Assembly: GCA_937915885.1 (NCBI GenBank)
Contig: CALGGP010000006.1
Location: 1 to 30,413, forward strand
DNA: 30,413 nt
DNA from: an uncultured Selenomonadales bacterium
Lineage (GTDB): Bacteria > Bacillota > Negativicutes > Selenomonadales > Selenomonadaceae
Direction of reading: 5' to 3'
The position numbers were made by a program, and so were the translations under genes. Below, in pieces: positions 7,290 through 15,030 of this stretch. Within the stretch, counting starts at the first letter, position 1. Every line of letters begins with the position of its first letter. The notes beneath the pieces are model-generated. The model did not search any database. It was not told the origin of the DNA and worked only from the letters and a program-made list of their open reading frames with translations.

Positions 7290-8185
7290 ATGAACTTTGA
7301 CGAAAAAATTCCTGCGATCTCGGTGATCGTGCCGATGTACAACGCCGAAAAATTTATCGGGCAATGCCTTCAGACCGTCGTCAATCAGACATTTAACGAC
7401 TTCGAGTTGATCGTCGTCGATGACTGCTCCACCGATCGCTCCGCCGACATCGTTGACGACTTTGTGAAAAATGGGGGGGGGGGGGGGCGATCGCGCGGCT
7501 CGTCAGGCTGCGTGAGAACTCCGGTTGCACGTCCGTTCCTCGCAATGTCGGCATGAAACTTTCGCGCGGAAAATATATCGCCTTCGTCGACGCCGACGAC
7601 ATGCTTCTGCAAAATGCGCTCGAAATTCTCATCAACGCCGCCGTCGAAAATAATGCCGATGTCGTTCACTCCGAAGGATATCTCGTCCCGATCGGTCGAA
7701 ACGGCAACAATTTCAGTATCATCCCCGAAACATATCAGGCGCCGCCCTTCGTCGACAAGCCCGCGCTCGAAACCGATAATCTTGCCGAGCGAGTTCAAAG
7801 ATTTTTCAATGGCGGCTATATTTGGCACTCGTGGGGTAAATTATTTCGCCGCGATTTTTTGATTGAAAATCGGATCGAATTTGTTGACGCCGCTGCCGTT
7901 GAAGAAATGATTTTTGTGTTCGAGTGCATCTGTCGCGCGCCGAGATACGTTCGCATTCCCGCGCCTTTCTACGTTCGAACGCGCCGCCCCGATTCTTTCA
8001 TCAAAGTCCTATCCGAGCAGTTGTACAATCGAAATATGCTGCCGCTCGTCAACGGCGTCGAGGTTCTCGCCCGCTTGATTGACACTCAAAAATTTTTTAT
8101 CGACAATCCGAGTTATCGGACGGCGTTGCTCAATTTTGCTTTCGGATTGGGCTTGACGGGAACGCGCAATTCCAATCGAATTTAA
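7290..8185 (+). CDS. GT2-family glycosyltransferase, frame broken at a G15 tract
   Basis: The start matches the GT-A nucleotide-sugar fold of family 2: ISVIVPMYNAE at residues 11-21 and LIVVDDCSTDRS near 48-59. At 7473-7487 fifteen Gs shift the frame, and the current frame stops at 7556 after about 88 residues. Reading on one base back gives RLRENSGCTSVPRNVG and then the metal-binding FVDADD motif, an intact second half to the TAA at 8185. The restored protein would have about 298 residues. It would add a sugar to a surface glycan or to flagellin; donor and acceptor cannot be told. ATG 7290 has GAGAGGAG about 7 nt upstream. It is OFF in this assembly: one G is missing or two are extra. prmC follows after 30 nt. 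Confidence 0.85.
7473..7487 (+). repeat. G15 homopolymer (putative slippage tract)
   Basis: Fifteen consecutive Gs lie inside the GT2 glycosyltransferase, at the exact point where the coherent protein changes frame. This is the longest of the three G/C tracts. Confidence 0.9.
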
Positions 8186-8215
8186 AACTTTCGGGGCATC
8201 ATTACGGACGGTGGG

Positions 8216-9073
8216 GTGAAGGAGTTGACGATCCGAACGATCCTGCGTCGGGCGACGGATTTTCTGATCGATAACGGGATCGAAGAGGCGCGCCTCGACG
8301 CCGAAGTCTTACTCGCGCACGTTCTGAACACGAGCCGCCTCCGTCTCTACGTCGATCTCGAGCGAAACATCGACGATTCCACTGACGCCTATAAAAATTT
8401 AATTCGGCTCCGCGCGGAACATATCCCCGTCGCGCAACTGATCGGCGTCCGAGAATTTATGGGGCTCGACTTCAACATCACGCCCGACGTTTTGATCCCG
8501 CGCCCCGAGACTGAACTGCTCGTTCAAATTTCGATTGAAAATCTCGAGCGGCTCAACCGCCCGTCGACCGCCGCCGATATCGGAACGGGCTCCGGCGCAA
8601 TCGCCGTTTCGATCGCTCATCACATCGAAAACGTCACTGTCGACGCAACCGACATCAGCCCCGCCGCGCTTGCCGTCGCTCGATCCAACGCCGAAAAATT
8701 CTCCGTCGACCGTCGGATCAATTTCGTCGAAGGCAATCTGCTCGAGCCGTTGAGTCATAAAAAATTCGACGCAATCATTTCCAATCCGCCCTATATCCCG
8801 ACGGCTGTGATCGACAACCTTCAGCCCGAAGTCTCGAAACATGAGCCGCGTCTTGCGCTCGACGGCGGGCTCGACGGGCTTGACTGTTACAGAAAAATTA
8901 TCGGCGGCTCCGCGCGGATGCTCAACGACGACGGCTTCATCGCCCTCGAGATCGGCATCAATCAAGCCGCGCCCGTCACAAAAATTATCGATCACACCGA
9001 TCAATTCAACGCCGTCGACATCGTCAAAGATTTGAACGGCATCGACCGAATCATTGTCGCCCACAAAAAATAG
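8216..9073 (+). CDS. prmC: Peptide chain release factor N5-glutamine methyltransferase
   Basis: The protein methylates the glutamine of the GGQ motif of release factors RF1 and RF2, raising termination efficiency. A helical N-terminal domain spans about residues 1-75. The SAM-binding motif DIGTGSG is at 121-127, the catalytic NPPY at 190-193, and the family tail follows (EPRLALDGGLDGLDCYRKI). Length is 285 residues, normal. The GTG at 8216 is the best start available, though its ribosome binding site (GGTGGG) is weak. prfA, its usual neighbour, is absent; instead it follows the interrupted glycosyltransferase by 30 nt and is followed by the Sua5/YrdC gene and glyA, an order partly familiar from Bacillota. 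Confidence 0.95.
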   Translation: MKELTIRTILRRATDFLIDNGIEEARLDAEVLLAHVLNTSRLRLYVDLERNIDDSTDAYKNLIRLRAEHIPVAQLIGVREFMGLDFNITPDVLIPRPETELLVQISIENLERLNRPSTAADIGTGSGAIAVSIAHHIENVTVDATDISPAALAVARSNAEKFSVDRRINFVEGNLLEPLSHKKFDAIISNPPYIPTAVIDNLQPEVSKHEPRLALDGGLDGLDCYRKIIGGSARMLNDDGFIALEIGINQAAPVTKIIDHTDQFNAVDIVKDLNGIDRIIVAHKK

Positions 9074-9128
9074 ATTCGGAGGATTTATCCTTCGGAGGCG
9101 AACGGGAAAATCCGCTCCCCTTTCGGTT

Positions 9129-9144
9129 AACAGGTTTACCTGTT
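9129..9144. promoter_or_regulatory. Inverted repeat upstream of the Sua5/YrdC gene
   Basis: AACAGGT-TT-ACCTGTT is a perfect inverted repeat with 7-bp arms, 44 bp before the ATG at 9188. It could be an operator or an mRNA hairpin; there is no T-run to make it a terminator. No function is known. Confidence 0.3.
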
Positions 9145-9187
9145 GAGGGTGGGTGGGCGGGAAATAATTTTAACGGGACGGCGAATA

Positions 9188-9817
9188 ATGAACACTAAAG
9201 TTATAAAGGCGACCGGCGCCGCCGATCCGATCATCGCGCAAGCCGGCAATCTCATCAGGAACGGCAGGCTCGTCGCCTTCCCGACCGAAACCGTCTACGG
9301 GCTCGGCGCCAACGGGCTCGACCCCGCCGCCTGCCAAAAAATTTTCGACGTCAAGGGGCGCCCGCCCGATAAGCCGTTGACGTTGCACGTTTCGAGCGTC
9401 AAGATGATCAATTTCATCGCGGAAATCAATCCGATTGCCGAACGCCTGATCAAAAAATTTTTCCCCGGACCGTTGACGTTGATCCTGCCGAAATTGCCGA
9501 GCGTGCCCGATGCGATCTCGCGCGGGCATTCGACCGTCGGAGTGCGCATGCCGGCGAATGAGATCGCGTTGGCGCTGATAAATTCTGCGGGCATGCCGAT
9601 CGCCGCGCCGAGCGCAAACATTTCCGAGCACCCGAGTCCGACGACTGCTCAAGCCGTCTTCAACGAGTTGGGCGGAAAAATTCCTCTGATACTTGACGGC
9701 GGCAATTGCCGAATCGGGCTGTCATCGACGATCGTTGACGTGTCGACGGATAATTGGCGGGTGATCCGCGCGGGAGTGATCACGCGGGCGATGTTGGCGG
9801 CAGTCATAAAAAATTAG
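9188..9817 (+). CDS. Threonylcarbamoyl-AMP synthase (Sua5/YrdC/TsaC family)
   Basis: It makes threonylcarbamoyl-AMP from threonine, bicarbonate and ATP for the t6A modification of ANN-decoding tRNAs. The YrdC fold is marked by FPTETVYGLGANG (about residues 32-44), KGRPPDKPL near 56-64 and the SAN motif in APSANISEHPSPTT. The product has 209 residues, so it is the short form without the extra Sua5 C-terminal domain found in YwlC-type proteins. ATG 9188 gives the normal N terminus; an in-frame upstream start at 9143 would add 15 non-family residues. Its 3' end is duplicated directly downstream. Position between prmC and glyA is familiar for Bacillota. Confidence 0.93.
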   Translation: MNTKVIKATGAADPIIAQAGNLIRNGRLVAFPTETVYGLGANGLDPAACQKIFDVKGRPPDKPLTLHVSSVKMINFIAEINPIAERLIKKFFPGPLTLILPKLPSVPDAISRGHSTVGVRMPANEIALALINSAGMPIAAPSANISEHPSPTTAQAVFNELGGKIPLILDGGNCRIGLSSTIVDVSTDNWRVIRAGVITRAMLAAVIKN

Positions 9818-9850
9818 GCGCCGCTGATAATCGATGACGGATGCCGTGAC

Positions 9851-9979
9851 ATTCTCGACAGCTGTAACTGCAGAATCGGGTTGTCCTCGACGATTGTTGA
9901 CGTGTCGACGGCGGATTGTAAAGTGATCCGCGCGGGAGTGATCACGCGCTCCATGTTGGCGGCAATCATAAAAATTTGA
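9851..9979 (+). pseudogene. Duplicated 3' end of the Sua5/YrdC gene (fragment)
   Basis: This segment repeats about the last 42 codons of the gene before it, displaced by 162 bp and therefore in the same frame, with its own TGA at 9977-9979. It reads as a plausible C terminus (RIGLSSTIVDVST, then VIRAGVITR). Several differences fall at third codon positions, which suggests divergence while still coding. There is no start signal. It fills nearly all of the space before glyA. Confidence 0.75.
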
Positions 9980-9991
9980 GGAGCTGATCTC

Positions 9992-11275
9992 ATGAACGAA
10001 TTGCAAAAAATTGATCCCGAAGTGTTTGCGGCAATCGAAGGCGAGCTCAATCGACAGCGCGACAAACTTGAATTGATCGCGTCGGAGAATATTGTCAGTC
10101 GCGCGGTGCTCGAGGCTCAGGGCAGCGTGCTCACGAACAAATACGCCGAAGGTTATCCAGGCAAGCGTTATTACGGCGGTTGCGAGTTCGTTGACGTGGT
10201 CGAGCAACTTGCGATCGATCGCGCGCGTCAGCTGTTCGATTGCGAGTACGCCAACGTTCAGCCGCACAGCGGTGCTCAGGCGAATATGGCGGTGTTCTTC
10301 GCATTGCTCAACCCCGGCGACGTTGTGATGGGCATGAATTTAACCGACGGCGGGCATTTGACGCACGGCTCGCCCGTCAATATGAGCGGCAAATATTTTA
10401 AAATCGTTCCCTACGGAGTGAGTCGCGAGACGGAGACGATCGATTATGATGCGCTCGAGGAAAAGGCGCGCGAGTGTCGTCCGAAGATGATAGTCGCGGG
10501 CGCGTCGGCGTATTCGCGCGTGCTCGATTTCGAGAGACTGTCGGCGATCGCAAAATCCGTCAAGGCTTATCTGATGGTCGACATCGCGCACATCGCGGGA
10601 CTGGTGGCGGGCGGTCAACATCCGAGCCCGTTGCCTTATGCCGACGTGGTCACGACCACCACTCATAAAACTTTGCGCGGTCCGCGCGGAGGAATGATCC
10701 TTTGCAAGGAATTTGAGTTCGGCAAGCAATTCAACAAAGCCGTCTTCCCCGGGATTCAGGGCGGTCCGTTGATGCATGTAATCGCGGCTAAAGCGGTCGC
10801 GCTCGGCGAAGCGCTCAAGCCGTCGTTCAAAGAATACGCGGCGCAAGTCGTCAAAAACGCAAAAACATTGGCGGCGGAATTGAGCGCGCGGGGATATCGG
10901 ATCGTCTCGGGCGGCACCGATACTCATCTGATGCTGGTCGACCTGACGAACAAAAATATCACCGGCAAGGAAGCACAGAATTTGCTCGACGCCGTAAATA
11001 TTACCGTCAATAAAAATACGATCCCGTTCGAGCCGCGCTCGCCGTTCGTGACGAGCGGGTTGCGCTTGGGCTCGCCGGCGTTGACGACGCGCGGATTTGT
11101 CGAGGCGGATATGAAGGAAGTCGCCGACATAATTGCGATGGTGCTCGACAATCCGGAGAATGAAGAGATAAAAATTGCGGCGAAAAATCGGGTGGCGGCG
11201 CTCTGCAAAAAATATCCGCTCTACCAATATTTTACTCGCCCGCCCGAAAAGCAATGCGTAATTCGTAATTCGTAA
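9992..11275 (+). CDS. glyA: Serine hydroxymethyltransferase
   Basis: This PLP enzyme interconverts serine and glycine with tetrahydrofolate and supplies one-carbon units. The PLP lysine is K226 in TTTTHKTLRGPRGG, the same position as in Bacillus-type enzymes. Other family blocks are SENIVSRAVLEAQGS, NKYAEGYPGKRYYGG, QPHSGAQAN and VMVDIAHIAGL-like sequence before the lysine. Length is 427 residues, slightly long. The last residues (CVIRNS) come from a heptanucleotide array that runs over the stop codon. GAGGAG about 9 nt before ATG 9992 is a good ribosome binding site. A terminator shared with the flagellin gene lies at about 11673-11706. Confidence 0.98.
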   Translation: MNELQKIDPEVFAAIEGELNRQRDKLELIASENIVSRAVLEAQGSVLTNKYAEGYPGKRYYGGCEFVDVVEQLAIDRARQLFDCEYANVQPHSGAQANMAVFFALLNPGDVVMGMNLTDGGHLTHGSPVNMSGKYFKIVPYGVSRETETIDYDALEEKARECRPKMIVAGASAYSRVLDFERLSAIAKSVKAYLMVDIAHIAGLVAGGQHPSPLPYADVVTTTTHKTLRGPRGGMILCKEFEFGKQFNKAVFPGIQGGPLMHVIAAKAVALGEALKPSFKEYAAQVVKNAKTLAAELSARGYRIVSGGTDTHLMLVDLTNKNITGKEAQNLLDAVNITVNKNTIPFEPRSPFVTSGLRLGSPALTTRGFVEADMKEVADIIAMVLDNPENEEIKIAAKNRVAALCKKYPLYQYFTRPPEKQCVIRNS

Positions 11276-11284
11276 TGCATAATG
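11257..11284 (+). repeat. Degenerate heptanucleotide array at the glyA stop
   Basis: CGTAATT, CGTAATT, CGTAATG and CATAATG follow in tandem. The array covers the last glyA codons and its stop, and leads within 8 bp into the first palindromic repeat unit of the cluster, as the AATTAGG array does at alaS. Confidence 0.75.
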
Positions 11285-11291
11285 AAAAGGA

Positions 11292-11544
11292 GGGCGCCGC
11301 CGACAGTGCGGGCGTTGCGTCCTCGGTTTGACGCCGACGGCGACGGACGGAAGCACTTCCGATGCCTCATGATTTTTGTCCCGCCCCAAAAAAAAGCCTC
11401 CGACTTTAGAAATTGAGCGGGGCGTCGCCGACGGTGCGGGCGCTACCTCCTCGGTTTGACGCCGACGGCGACGGACGGGAGCGCTTCTGACGCCTCATGA
11501 TTTTTGTCCTGCCCTTTAAAGCCTCCGACTTTAGAAATTGAGCG
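11292..11544 (+). repeat. Two diverged tandem units of the palindromic repeat family
   Basis: This is the first part of the longest gene-free stretch (11276-11727). Two units of roughly 125-128 bp follow one another. Each holds a diverged palindromic repeat (GGGCGCCGCCGACAG at 11292, GGGCGTCGCCGACGG near 11420) with an altered middle, CCTCGGTTTGACGCC and GACGGCGACGGACGG. Each is followed by GCCTCATGATTTTTGTCC and GCCTCCGACTTTAGAAATTG. The outer arms no longer pair fully. No open reading frame of gene quality is seen. Confidence 0.7.
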
Positions 11545-11621
11545 GGGCGTCGCCGACGCGGGTGGGAACCACCGACTCCGTTGGGCGCCGCCATTCGAGG
11601 GCGGGAGCGTCGGCGGCGCCC
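11545..11621 (+). repeat. Palindromic intergenic repeat, copy R3
   Basis: This full copy begins GGGCGTCGCCGACGC and ends GCGTCGGCGGCGCCC. It has the GGGTGGGAACCACC variant of the inner block, TTGGGCGCCG and GGGCGGGAGC. It is the third unit of the glyA-flagellin repeat cluster and the only well-preserved one there. Confidence 0.85.
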
Positions 11622-11672
11622 TTTCACCCGTCGCCCTTCAACCGATCCGCGCGGAGCGGCGCCCTTCAACAA

Positions 11673-11706
11673 AAAAGAGGAGGCTCCCGCCCCCTCAATT
11701 TTTTTT
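11673..11706. terminator. Bidirectional terminator between glyA and the flagellin gene
   Basis: GAGG(A)GG pairs with CCCCCTC around a short loop. On the plus strand the hairpin is followed by AATTTTTTTT, and on the minus strand by CTCTTTTTT. It therefore can end glyA-side transcripts and the convergent flagellin transcript. Confidence 0.55.
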
Positions 11707-11727
11707 GCCGCTCAACGGCGCCGTCCG

Positions 11728-14700
11728 TCATTGCGTAAACGACAGCACCATCAAAGGATTGTTGATCGCCTGAGACAACATCGTTTGAGATGCGTCCGTC
11801 AACATTCTGTCCTTCATGTATTTCGACATCGATTTTGCCATGTCCGCGTCGCGAATCGTCGAGTTCATTTCTTCCGTGTTCGTGATCTGCGCCGAAATGT
11901 TTTGCCCCGTAAATTCGAGCCTCGATACCGACGCGCCCAATGTCGCCGCTTCGCTCAACGCCTGGTCAAACGCACTCGACACTATCTGCATCGCCACGTT
12001 CGCGTTGTGGATATTATCAATCTTTACATCGTCCAACGATTTGCCCGCCGCGTCTTTCAATATCTCGACCGCCTCAATGTCGGCTACAGGCTCCGCGTCG
12101 GCGTCCGTCTCGATCACATTGCCTTCCTCGTCAAGACGATTGCTCAACGCATCAATCACCATCGCCTCTTCGAGCATCGGCTTCAACATCTCGTACCGAT
12201 CAAGATTTTCAACCGTCTCTTGGAAGTTGCCGTCATTGTTGAGATACTCATTCATCACCGCGTGCCGGATGTTGACCTCTTCCCCTTCCTCGAGACTGTC
12301 AAGACTTTGGAATCGATCAAACACGCCCTGCAAACGCTGTTGCAAATTCTCATCGCGAAGCAGTACACTCGTATCTTCCCTCATCTGCTCCAACTGCGAT
12401 TGCAACTCCGTCAAGCTGGCGAGCTCCACATCGCTCCGACTGTCAACAAACGTCCGATTGGAGAGCAACTTATCAAGGTCCTCTTTGCGAACATTCGAGC
12501 CGCCGAGATTCTTCGTCTGCATATTGCTGATGTAGAAGCTCACCGCTTGTCCCGCGTCCGAGCCGTGCTGTATCGTCAAGCCGAGATTTTCTGCAATCTT
12601 CGCCGTGTTAGAGGTGCTGTCGAAGGTCGTCCGGAATCTCTGGAAACGCCCGCCGACCAGTTCTTTGCCGTTGTAAGTCGTCTGCAACACCAAATCGTTG
12701 ATCTTCTCGCGAATCTGATCGAAATCCTTTTGCAGAATACGACGATCCACGTCGGAATTATGCCCGTTCGCGGCGGCAACCGCCAGCTCTTTCATCGATC
12801 TCAAATCATCGACAACCGACTCGAGCGTCGATTGAGCCACCTTGAGGATCGTCGAGCCGTCCTGCACATTTTGACTGTCGCGCTCGAGCACCCGAAGTTT
12901 GGCTTGCACATTCTCGCCCATCAGATATTCTGACGACCCGTCCGTCGGATCGGCTATCTTCTCGCCCGTCGAAACCTGCTTCAGATCCTTGCCGACCTCC
13001 GACAAATTCTCGTCGTATTGATGCTTGGCTTGAATCGTATTCGCATGCACTTCAATCGGCGCCGAATCGTTTGACAGCACCTGCAAAACTTTTTCCGAGT
13101 TCTGATTGGCTTGCGCCAACACCGATTGAGACGCGCTCTCGAGCGCCTTGCCGCGGTTGAGCTCGACCATTTCTTTAGCCATATCCGCATCGCGAATGAT
13201 CGACTCCGCCGCCTGGATATTATTGCTGCTCGTCTCGAGATTTTCTGTCGTAAAGTCGACGCGCATGTGGAGCGCCCCGATGTCCGCCTGATGCTGCAAC
13301 AGAGTGTTCACCAATCGATCGAGTACATTGACTGCTTCCTTCGCATTGCCCCGCGAATCGATCTTGAGCGTCTCGCCCTCTTCGTCGATGAGACCCAACG
13401 CCCGCGCCGACATGTTGAACAGACCGACATTCATCTTATCGTAAGCGTTCGCGCCGATTTGGAATTGGAAGCCGCCGCCGCCGTCGGTGTCGGCAAGCAC
13501 TTCTTCATTCTTCCACGTGACCGTGATCCCGTCGATGAAAGTCGTCGGCTTCGACGGCAACCGCCAGTTTGACGGAGTGCTCGTCTCGCGAATCGCCGTA
13601 TACGCGCTCTTATTGCCGCCGTAACCTGAATCTTCGCCGTTGATCGAGCCGATATCATGCGTGGTGAGGCGAATGCCCGTCTCTCTTTCGAGATTTTCAT
13701 CGGTAAGCGCCTCGGCGCGCGCCCGCACATCTTCTACATCGTTGAATATGTAATGTGTCGACTGTTCGATCGCGCCGTTGAGGCTCCAACCGCCCGCAAG
13801 GGTTCTGGCAAATTCGTGGGCGAAATCCGACGTCGTAAGGTGAGATTTATTCGCCATGAGACGGATCATCTTGTAGCCCGTGCTGATATCGTCGGCTGTG
13901 TAATTGTACAAATCCTCGTCGGTTTGAGGAACGGGAAGGTCTTTGGTCGGATCGCCGCCGTCGAGCGCCGTCAACAAGCCCTCTCGAATGTCCGCATCTA
14001 ACTGATCGTAGTTTTTGATGTTCGACATAAACACCGCGTCCGCCAAGCTCCGCGCGATCTGCCGATCCAATAAAAGCGCACCCTCTTCGGTCGAAACGCC
14101 GTTCGGATTGCGCATATAATTTTCGTCGAAGTAATTCGTATTGAAGTGCAGATCGATCGCATCGCCCGAGGCAGAAATGCTTGTCGTCACCGCCGAGTCG
14201 CCGGTATCGTCGATGTAAATATTCATCTTGTTGATCGACGACGTACTGCTTTGAAAATCCAAGCCGTAAGTGTCGCGGACGACCGCAAGCGAATCCTTGA
14301 TCCACGACGAGTTGAGCGCGCGCGCCACGAGCTCCTGTTTGCTGTACTTGTTAGAGTACATCGGCGAAGAGCCGCCGTCGAGCAGGAACTTGTTGTTGAA
14401 TTGGACACGCGAGTTCTGATCAATCTGATCGATCAGCGCATCCATTTCCTTCTGCAATGCCCGTCGTTCGCCGTCTGTCATGTTGACGTCGGCGGCTTGC
14501 GTCGCCTTTTCGCGCATGTGATTGACGATGTCGAGCGTCGATGAGATTGCGCCCTCCGCGATTTTCAGCATCGTCGATTCGTTTTGAATGTTCTCCGACG
14601 AGCGGTCGAGATCGCGGATCATGTGCCGCATTCGTTCCGAGATCGCAAACTGCGACGCGTCCTCCGAGGCGCTGACGACTTTTTGCCCGCTTGCCACTCG

Positions 14701-14790
14701 AGCCAGCGCTTTGCCGATCGTCTTGACGCTCTTGTCAAACGCGTTGAGCGCGAACGTCGTCAGATCGTTCCGCAAAATCTTCATTGCCAT
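11728..14790 (-). CDS. Giant tandem (double) flagellin
   Basis: One uninterrupted 1020-residue frame contains two flagellins head to tail. Module 1: conserved N-terminal D0/D1 helices at residues 1-140 (SGQKVVSASEDASQFAISER, FNNKFLLDGG), a variable region to about 440, and a C-terminal D1/D0 at about 485-578 (IRDADMAKEMVELNRGKAL). Module 2: a second N-terminal region at about 581-714 (STGEKIADPTDGS, TTYNGKELVGG), a shorter variable region, and a second C terminus at about 928-1020 (IRDADMAKSMSKYMKDRML). Ordinary flagellins have one such pair in 270-600 residues. The product should be exported by the flagellar type III system and assemble as a covalent dimer of filament subunits, unless it is a cap or sheath variant; that is inference. 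The D1 helices resemble Selenomonas flagellins. GGAGG lies 11 nt before the ATG. Confidence 0.93.
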   Translation of the reverse strand: MAMKILRNDLTTFALNAFDKSVKTIGKALARVASGQKVVSASEDASQFAISERMRHMIRDLDRSSENIQNESTMLKIAEGAISSTLDIVNHMREKATQAADVNMTDGERRALQKEMDALIDQIDQNSRVQFNNKFLLDGGSSPMYSNKYSKQELVARALNSSWIKDSLAVVRDTYGLDFQSSTSSINKMNIYIDDTGDSAVTTSISASGDAIDLHFNTNYFDENYMRNPNGVSTEEGALLLDRQIARSLADAVFMSNIKNYDQLDADIREGLLTALDGGDPTKDLPVPQTDEDLYNYTADDISTGYKMIRLMANKSHLTTSDFAHEFARTLAGGWSLNGAIEQSTHYIFNDVEDVRARAEALTDENLERETGIRLTTHDIGSINGEDSGYGGNKSAYTAIRETSTPSNWRLPSKPTTFIDGITVTWKNEEVLADTDGGGGFQFQIGANAYDKMNVGLFNMSARALGLIDEEGETLKIDSRGNAKEAVNVLDRLVNTLLQHQADIGALHMRVDFTTENLETSSNNIQAAESIIRDADMAKEMVELNRGKALESASQSVLAQANQNSEKVLQVLSNDSAPIEVHANTIQAKHQYDENLSEVGKDLKQVSTGEKIADPTDGSSEYLMGENVQAKLRVLERDSQNVQDGSTILKVAQSTLESVVDDLRSMKELAVAAANGHNSDVDRRILQKDFDQIREKINDLVLQTTYNGKELVGGRFQRFRTTFDSTSNTAKIAENLGLTIQHGSDAGQAVSFYISNMQTKNLGGSNVRKEDLDKLLSNRTFVDSRSDVELASLTELQSQLEQMREDTSVLLRDENLQQRLQGVFDRFQSLDSLEEGEEVNIRHAVMNEYLNNDGNFQETVENLDRYEMLKPMLEEAMVIDALSNRLDEEGNVIETDADAEPVADIEAVEILKDAAGKSLDDVKIDNIHNANVAMQIVSSAFDQALSEAATLGASVSRLEFTGQNISAQITNTEEMNSTIRDADMAKSMSKYMKDRMLTDASQTMLSQAINNPLMVLSFTQ

Positions 14791-14839
14791 TTGAGTTCAC
14801 ACCTCCGTGTTTGTAGTAAATCCTTCTACTAATTTTTTT

Positions 14840-14853
14840 CTCCCGAGCGGGAG
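14840..14853 (-). promoter_or_regulatory. Hairpin in the flagellin mRNA leader
   Basis: CTCCCGCTCGGGAG lies in the ~90-nt leader of the flagellin gene and forms a CTCCC/GGGAG stem with a GCTC loop. On the transcript it is followed by seven As, not Ts, so it is not a terminator. It could stabilise this mRNA or affect its translation. Confidence 0.4.
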
Positions 14854-14883
14854 CTGTAATCCCTTCGCTAATATATCTCTTAT

Positions 14884-14913
14884 ATTGTATGACAGTCGCC
14901 GTATTCGTGTCAA
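14884..14913 (-). promoter_or_regulatory. Sigma-A type promoter for the double flagellin
   Basis: On the minus strand TTGACA (14908-14913) and TACAAT (14884-14889) are separated by 18 bp, about 95 bp upstream of the ATG. No sigma-28 type element (TAAA with GCCGATAA) was seen in the same region, although flagellin genes usually have one. Confidence 0.65.
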
Positions 14914-14960
14914 GCGGCGCAAAAAATTTTTTCAAGCGCGTTTTACATTATAAAATCACG

Positions 14961-14989
14961 TTGCCATGCTCCGATCATCGTAATATAAT
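14961..14989 (+). promoter_or_regulatory. Sigma-A promoter for the LCP operon
   Basis: TTGCCA (14961-14966), a 17-bp spacer and a perfect TATAAT (14984-14989) stand 41 bp upstream of ATG 15031. It is divergent from the flagellin promoter, with about 50 bp between the two -35 elements. Confidence 0.75.
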
Positions 14990-15030
14990 CAGCGGTGGAC
15001 TTATAAAATATTATTCGGAGGCAATGCGCA

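Noticed and set aside
11292..11621. Possible CRISPR-like array between glyA and the flagellin gene
   Set aside because: The units are about 125 bp, palindromic, diverged and only three in number, without short uniform spacers or cas genes. They belong to the intergenic palindrome family.
11581..12933. A 450-codon plus-strand frame opposite the flagellin gene
   Set aside because: It lies antisense to a clearly coding flagellin, starts in the repeat cluster and has a His/Arg/Leu-rich composition typical of a shadow frame. The same reasoning removes other long antisense frames over LCP (15001-16050), glyA (10340-11389), alaS (4850-5920) and rpoA (19081-20517).
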